This document shows, piece after piece, positions 7,152 to 8,475 of a DNA stretch of 8,475 bases. The translations under genes and the position numbers were made by a program. The notes beneath the pieces were generated by a model that did not search any database, was not told the origin of the DNA, and was given only the letters and a program-made list of their open reading frames with translations. Where the stretch lies: the NCBI GenBank assembly GCA_965657825.1, contig CBFHQG010000096.1:1-8475 (forward strand), given 5' to 3'. How positions within the stretch are numbered: position 1 is the first letter of the stretch; every line of letters starts with the position of its first letter. The stretch is from M55B157 sp965657825 (lineage in GTDB: Bacteria; Actinomycetota; Actinomycetes; S36-B12).

Positions 7152-7580
7152 ATGTCCGCCCGGAGCAAGGCCCGCAAACGCGCCCTCGATGTGCTCTACG
7201 AGGCCGACATGAAGGGTGTCTCGGCCGGTGACGTGCTCGCCCAGGTCACCGACCGGCGCCAGATCGACGAGGGGGTGCGGCCCCACGACTACACCGTTGA
7301 ACTCGTCGAAGGCGTTCAGCGCCATCGCGATCGGATCGACGAGGTGCTGCAGACCCACTCGCACGGCTGGGTGATCTCACGGATGCCGGTGGTCGACCGC
7401 AACATCCTGAGGATGTCGGCCTTCGAGTTGCTGTGGGGGCGTCAGGCTCCTGACGCCGTCGTGATCGACGAGGCAGTGGTGTTGAGCAAGGAACTGTCCA
7501 CCGATGAATCACCTGGATTCATCAACGGGGTGCTCGCGCGGCTCGTCCAGGTGCGACCCACGCTCGAACTCGACGACTAA
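7152..7580 (+). CDS. nusB: Transcription antitermination factor NusB
   Basis: A 142-residue all-helical RNA-binding protein. With NusE (ribosomal protein S10) it binds boxA in rRNA leaders and promotes antitermination of rRNA transcription. The sequence opens with the basic SARSKARKRALDVLYEAD typical of NusB. It continues with the conserved VELVEGVQ, VVDRNILRMSAFELLW (about 80-95) and VVIDEAVVLSKELSTDESPGFINGVLARL, in which DEAVVLSKE and the FINGVL end are the family signatures. Length is normal. The 36 bases between the efp stop and this ATG lack a clear Shine-Dalgarno, so initiation may depend on ribosomes leaving efp or on an unusual signal. efp-nusB is a standard pair in actinobacteria. 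A hairpin surrounds the stop codon. Confidence 0.95.
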   Translation: MSARSKARKRALDVLYEADMKGVSAGDVLAQVTDRRQIDEGVRPHDYTVELVEGVQRHRDRIDEVLQTHSHGWVISRMPVVDRNILRMSAFELLWGRQAPDAVVIDEAVVLSKELSTDESPGFINGVLARLVQVRPTLELDD

Positions 7581-7590
7581 ATCGTCGGGT
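7568..7590 (+). terminator. Hairpin around the nusB stop codon (possible terminator)
   Basis: CGACGA (7571-7576) pairs perfectly with TCGTCG (7582-7587) across a 5-base loop, CTAAA, that contains the TAA stop. Three more pairs (one G-T) extend the stem to nine. There is no run of T after it, so it is not a classical intrinsic terminator; T-less hairpins are, however, commonly proposed as actinobacterial terminators. It sits between nusB and the tRNA that faces it, where it could stop transcripts from both directions. Part of the stem is coding sequence, so chance cannot be excluded. Confidence 0.4.
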
Positions 7591-7620
7591 AACGACCTTC
7601 CGCTACTTCACCAACTCCAG

Positions 7621-7694
7621 TGCCCCGGGTGGGATTCGAACCCACACTGGACGGTGTTTGAGACCGCTTCCTCTACCGGTTGGGATACCGGGGC
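7621..7694 (-). tRNA. tRNA-Leu (anticodon CAA) with short variable loop
   Basis: The opposite strand folds into a 74-base cloverleaf. It has a perfect 7-bp acceptor stem (GCCCCGG with CCGGGGC), discriminator A73 at base 7621, and a perfect 5-bp T stem (GTGGG/CCCAC) closing the canonical loop TTCGAAT. The anticodon arm is GCGGT/ACCGT around CTCAAAC. The anticodon CAA (complement of 7658-7660) reads the leucine codon UUG. No CCA is encoded; on this strand CTGG follows A73. Two things are odd. The variable region is only CCAGT, five bases, whereas bacterial leucine tRNAs are class II with a long variable arm. The D arm pairs poorly, at best three pairs plus a C-A mismatch, although GG and A14 are present. 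Leucine identity therefore rests on the anticodon and A73 alone. It could be a functional atypical tRNA, a specialised one or a decaying copy. Confidence 0.85.
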
Positions 7695-7704
7695 AGTAGG
7701 GGCA

Positions 7705-7714
7705 AGCCTAGTGT
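7705..7714. promoter_or_regulatory. Possible overlapping divergent -10 elements (tRNA / pdtaR)
   Basis: AGCCTAGTGT contains a TAnnnT box on each strand sharing the central TA (7709-7710): TAGTGT on the plus strand toward pdtaR, and TAGGCT on the minus strand toward the tRNA, ending about ten bases before the tRNA 5' end. Neither has a convincing -35 hexamer, so this is a weak call supported mainly by position. Confidence 0.3.
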
Positions 7715-7739
7715 GGCCGAACCGCGGGGTGCCACGGTC

Positions 7740-7745
7740 TACCCT
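7740..7745 (+). promoter_or_regulatory. Possible -10 element for leaderless pdtaR
   Basis: TACCCT fits TAnnnT and is followed by exactly seven bases and then the GTG at 7753, the geometry of leaderless genes in which transcription begins at the start codon. There is no recognisable -35 and no Shine-Dalgarno before the GTG, which is consistent with, but does not prove, leaderless initiation. Confidence 0.3.
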
Positions 7746-7752
7746 CGTGGTC

Positions 7753-8328
7753 GTGCTGCGCATCGTGGTCGCCGAGGACGAAGCCGTCATCCGCATGGAT
7801 CTGGTCGAGATGCTCGCCGAATCCGGATACGACGTGCTCGGCTCGGTGGGTGAGGGAGAGGCCGCGGTCGAGGCGATACAGCGGCTACGGCCTGACGTCG
7901 CCCTGGTCGATATCGCCATGCCGGGCATGGATGGGATCGAGGTGACCCGGCAGGTGGCCGATGCCACTGCGGTCGTGGTGGTGACGGCCTTCGGTCAGCG
8001 GGAGCTGGTCGAACAGGCTGCCCAGGCCGGGGCGATGGGCTACCTGGTCAAGCCGGTCGGGATCGATAATCTCGTCCCAGCGATCGAGGTGGCGGCGGCT
8101 CGATGGGTCGGTGCCCATGAATGGAAGGCCGAGGCCGAAGACCTCGCCCGGCGCCTGGCCGACCGCCGTGATGTGGATCGCGCCAAGGGGGTGCTCATGC
8201 AGCAGGGGATGAGTGAGCCGGATGCCTTCGTCGCCCTCCGGCAGCGGGCGATGCACGAGCGCACGTCATTGGGGGAGGTGGCGCGCAGGGTGATCGCCTC
8301 CGCCAAGGGCCCCCCGGATCTTCTATAG
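7753..8328 (+). CDS. pdtaR: ANTAR-domain response regulator, PdtaR-like antiterminator
   Basis: A 191-residue two-component response regulator with an RNA-binding output. The receiver domain (about 2-116) has the acidic pair Glu8/Asp9 in VVAEDEAVIRMDL, phospho-acceptor Asp53 in VALVDIAMPGMDG, Thr78 in VVVTAFGQRELV and Lys100 in GYLVKPVG. A short helical linker leads to the ANTAR domain (about 131-185), with DRAKGVLMQQGMSEPDAF and the following three-helix pattern. ANTAR proteins bind paired RNA stem-loops to prevent transcription termination; mycobacterial PdtaR, phosphorylated by PdtaS, is the closest relative I recognise. No kinase gene is in the window, as expected for a partner encoded elsewhere. 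The GTG at 7753 gives the expected N-terminus (M)LRIVVAEDE; GTGs at 7747 and 7765 are alternatives. The frame stays open upstream through the tRNA region, but that part is not protein-like. Confidence 0.92.
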   Translation: MLRIVVAEDEAVIRMDLVEMLAESGYDVLGSVGEGEAAVEAIQRLRPDVALVDIAMPGMDGIEVTRQVADATAVVVVTAFGQRELVEQAAQAGAMGYLVKPVGIDNLVPAIEVAAARWVGAHEWKAEAEDLARRLADRRDVDRAKGVLMQQGMSEPDAFVALRQRAMHERTSLGEVARRVIASAKGPPDLL

Positions 8329-8339
8329 ATAACGAATAG

Positions 8340-8351
8340 GTAACGGGTTAC
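8340..8351. promoter_or_regulatory. Inverted repeat GTAAC-GG-GTTAC, operator-like
   Basis: GTAACGGGTTAC is two perfect 5-base half-sites around GG. A related ATAAC begins 11 bases before the first half-site, at 8329. GTnAC half-sites at 11-base spacing recall the nitrogen regulator GlnR of actinobacteria, but the partner GAAAC element is absent, so the regulator cannot be named. Its place in an A/T-richer patch just after pdtaR supports a protein-binding site. Confidence 0.4.
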
Positions 8352-8430
8352 ATCACGGAATCACAACCATCCGGTGCAAACGGCCGGGCGCACCACGTTC
8401 GCCACATTCGGCGGGGTAGCGTGGGGTCAC

Positions 8431-8443
8431 CGTTGTTCCAACG
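8431..8443. repeat. Short inverted repeat CGTTG-TTC-CAACG
   Basis: Two perfect 5-base arms around a 3-base centre. It begins nine bases downstream of the possible TAGCGT -10 box, so it could be an operator or a leader hairpin. It is short and may be accidental. Confidence 0.3.
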
Positions 8444-8455
8444 ATGCGGGCTGGC

Positions 8456-8465
8456 ACTAGCTAGT
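8456..8465. repeat. Perfect 10-base palindrome ACTAGCTAGT
   Basis: A gapless, fully symmetrical 10-base palindrome near the window edge. CTAG is usually rare in bacterial genomes, yet it appears here twice within ten bases, making this unlike the surrounding sequence. Function is unknown; a dimeric regulator site is one option. Confidence 0.35.
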
Positions 8466-8475
8466 CCGCCCTTTA

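Larger units (their letters stand above)
8329..8475. other. Gene-free region after pdtaR, probable upstream control region
   Basis: These 147 bases follow the pdtaR stop and run to the window edge. I find no convincing coding sequence; the only ATG frame of note (8444-8464) encodes six residues. The first ~45 bases are much richer in A/T than the genes around them, and three perfect inverted repeats lie within the region. A TAGCGT box at 8417-8422 could be a plus-strand -10 element, but no matching -35 is clear. The simplest reading is the promoter and operator region of a gene beginning beyond the window. Confidence 0.5.

Noticed and set aside
6519..7364. Minus-strand open frame opposite efp and nusB
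   Set aside because: It spans two unmistakable plus-strand genes and their intergenic gap, has no motif, and its composition mirrors the opposite strand.
7504..7752. N-terminal extension of pdtaR
   Set aside because: The frame is open but runs over the end of nusB and through the tRNA gene; the translated part has no receiver-domain character, which begins only after 7753.
8444..8464. Six-codon frame MRAGTS as a leader peptide
   Set aside because: It has no ribosome binding site and no run of codons for one amino acid, and frames this short are expected by chance.

Overview
The window is an ordinary but nicely preserved piece of a high-GC Gram-positive (actinobacterial) chromosome. The evidence is strong G/C preference at third codon positions, GTG starts, 4-base gene overlaps, actinobacterial-type AroE, AroC and EF-P sequences, an ANTAR-type response regulator resembling mycobacterial PdtaR, and the gene order alaS-ruvX-mltG-aroE-aroC-aroK-aroB-aroQ-efp-nusB, which is a known actinobacterial arrangement. 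I cannot name the genus.

Layout. Bases 1-742 are the 3' end of alaS. It overlaps ruvX (735-1202), which is followed after a 62-base gap by mltG (1265-2404). Then comes a tightly packed shikimate block: aroE (2401-3240), aroC (3254-4432), aroK (4429-4980), aroB (4977-6065) and aroQ (6062-6502). All junctions in it except aroE/aroC are 4-base stop/start overlaps. A short gap with its own Shine-Dalgarno precedes efp (6555-7115), and nusB (7152-7580) follows. A hairpin surrounds the nusB stop codon. A tRNA gene with a CAA anticodon lies on the opposite strand (7621-7694) and faces nusB. Next is pdtaR (about 7753-8328), a response regulator with an RNA-binding ANTAR domain. The last 147 bases (8329-8475) carry no convincing gene but contain three small inverted repeats, and look like the control region of a gene beyond the edge. 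No gene-free stretch exceeds 300 bases, and I see no mobile element, CRISPR array or prophage.

How the genes work together. AroB, AroQ, AroE, AroK and AroC catalyse five of the seven steps from DAHP synthesis to chorismate (steps 2, 3, 4, 5 and 7). DAHP synthase and EPSP synthase (AroA) are not in the window. alaS, efp and nusB serve translation and rRNA transcription. ruvX (YqgF) is linked to rRNA processing or Holliday-junction resolution, and mltG cuts nascent peptidoglycan glycan strands. pdtaR is a separate unit, a phosphorylation-controlled antiterminator.

I did not find a novel system. The points most worth a second look are the tRNA-Leu(CAA) with a short, class I variable loop, the PGKGG (rather than PGKGP) loop in EF-P, the possible shared divergent promoter between the tRNA and pdtaR, and the operator-like repeats after pdtaR.
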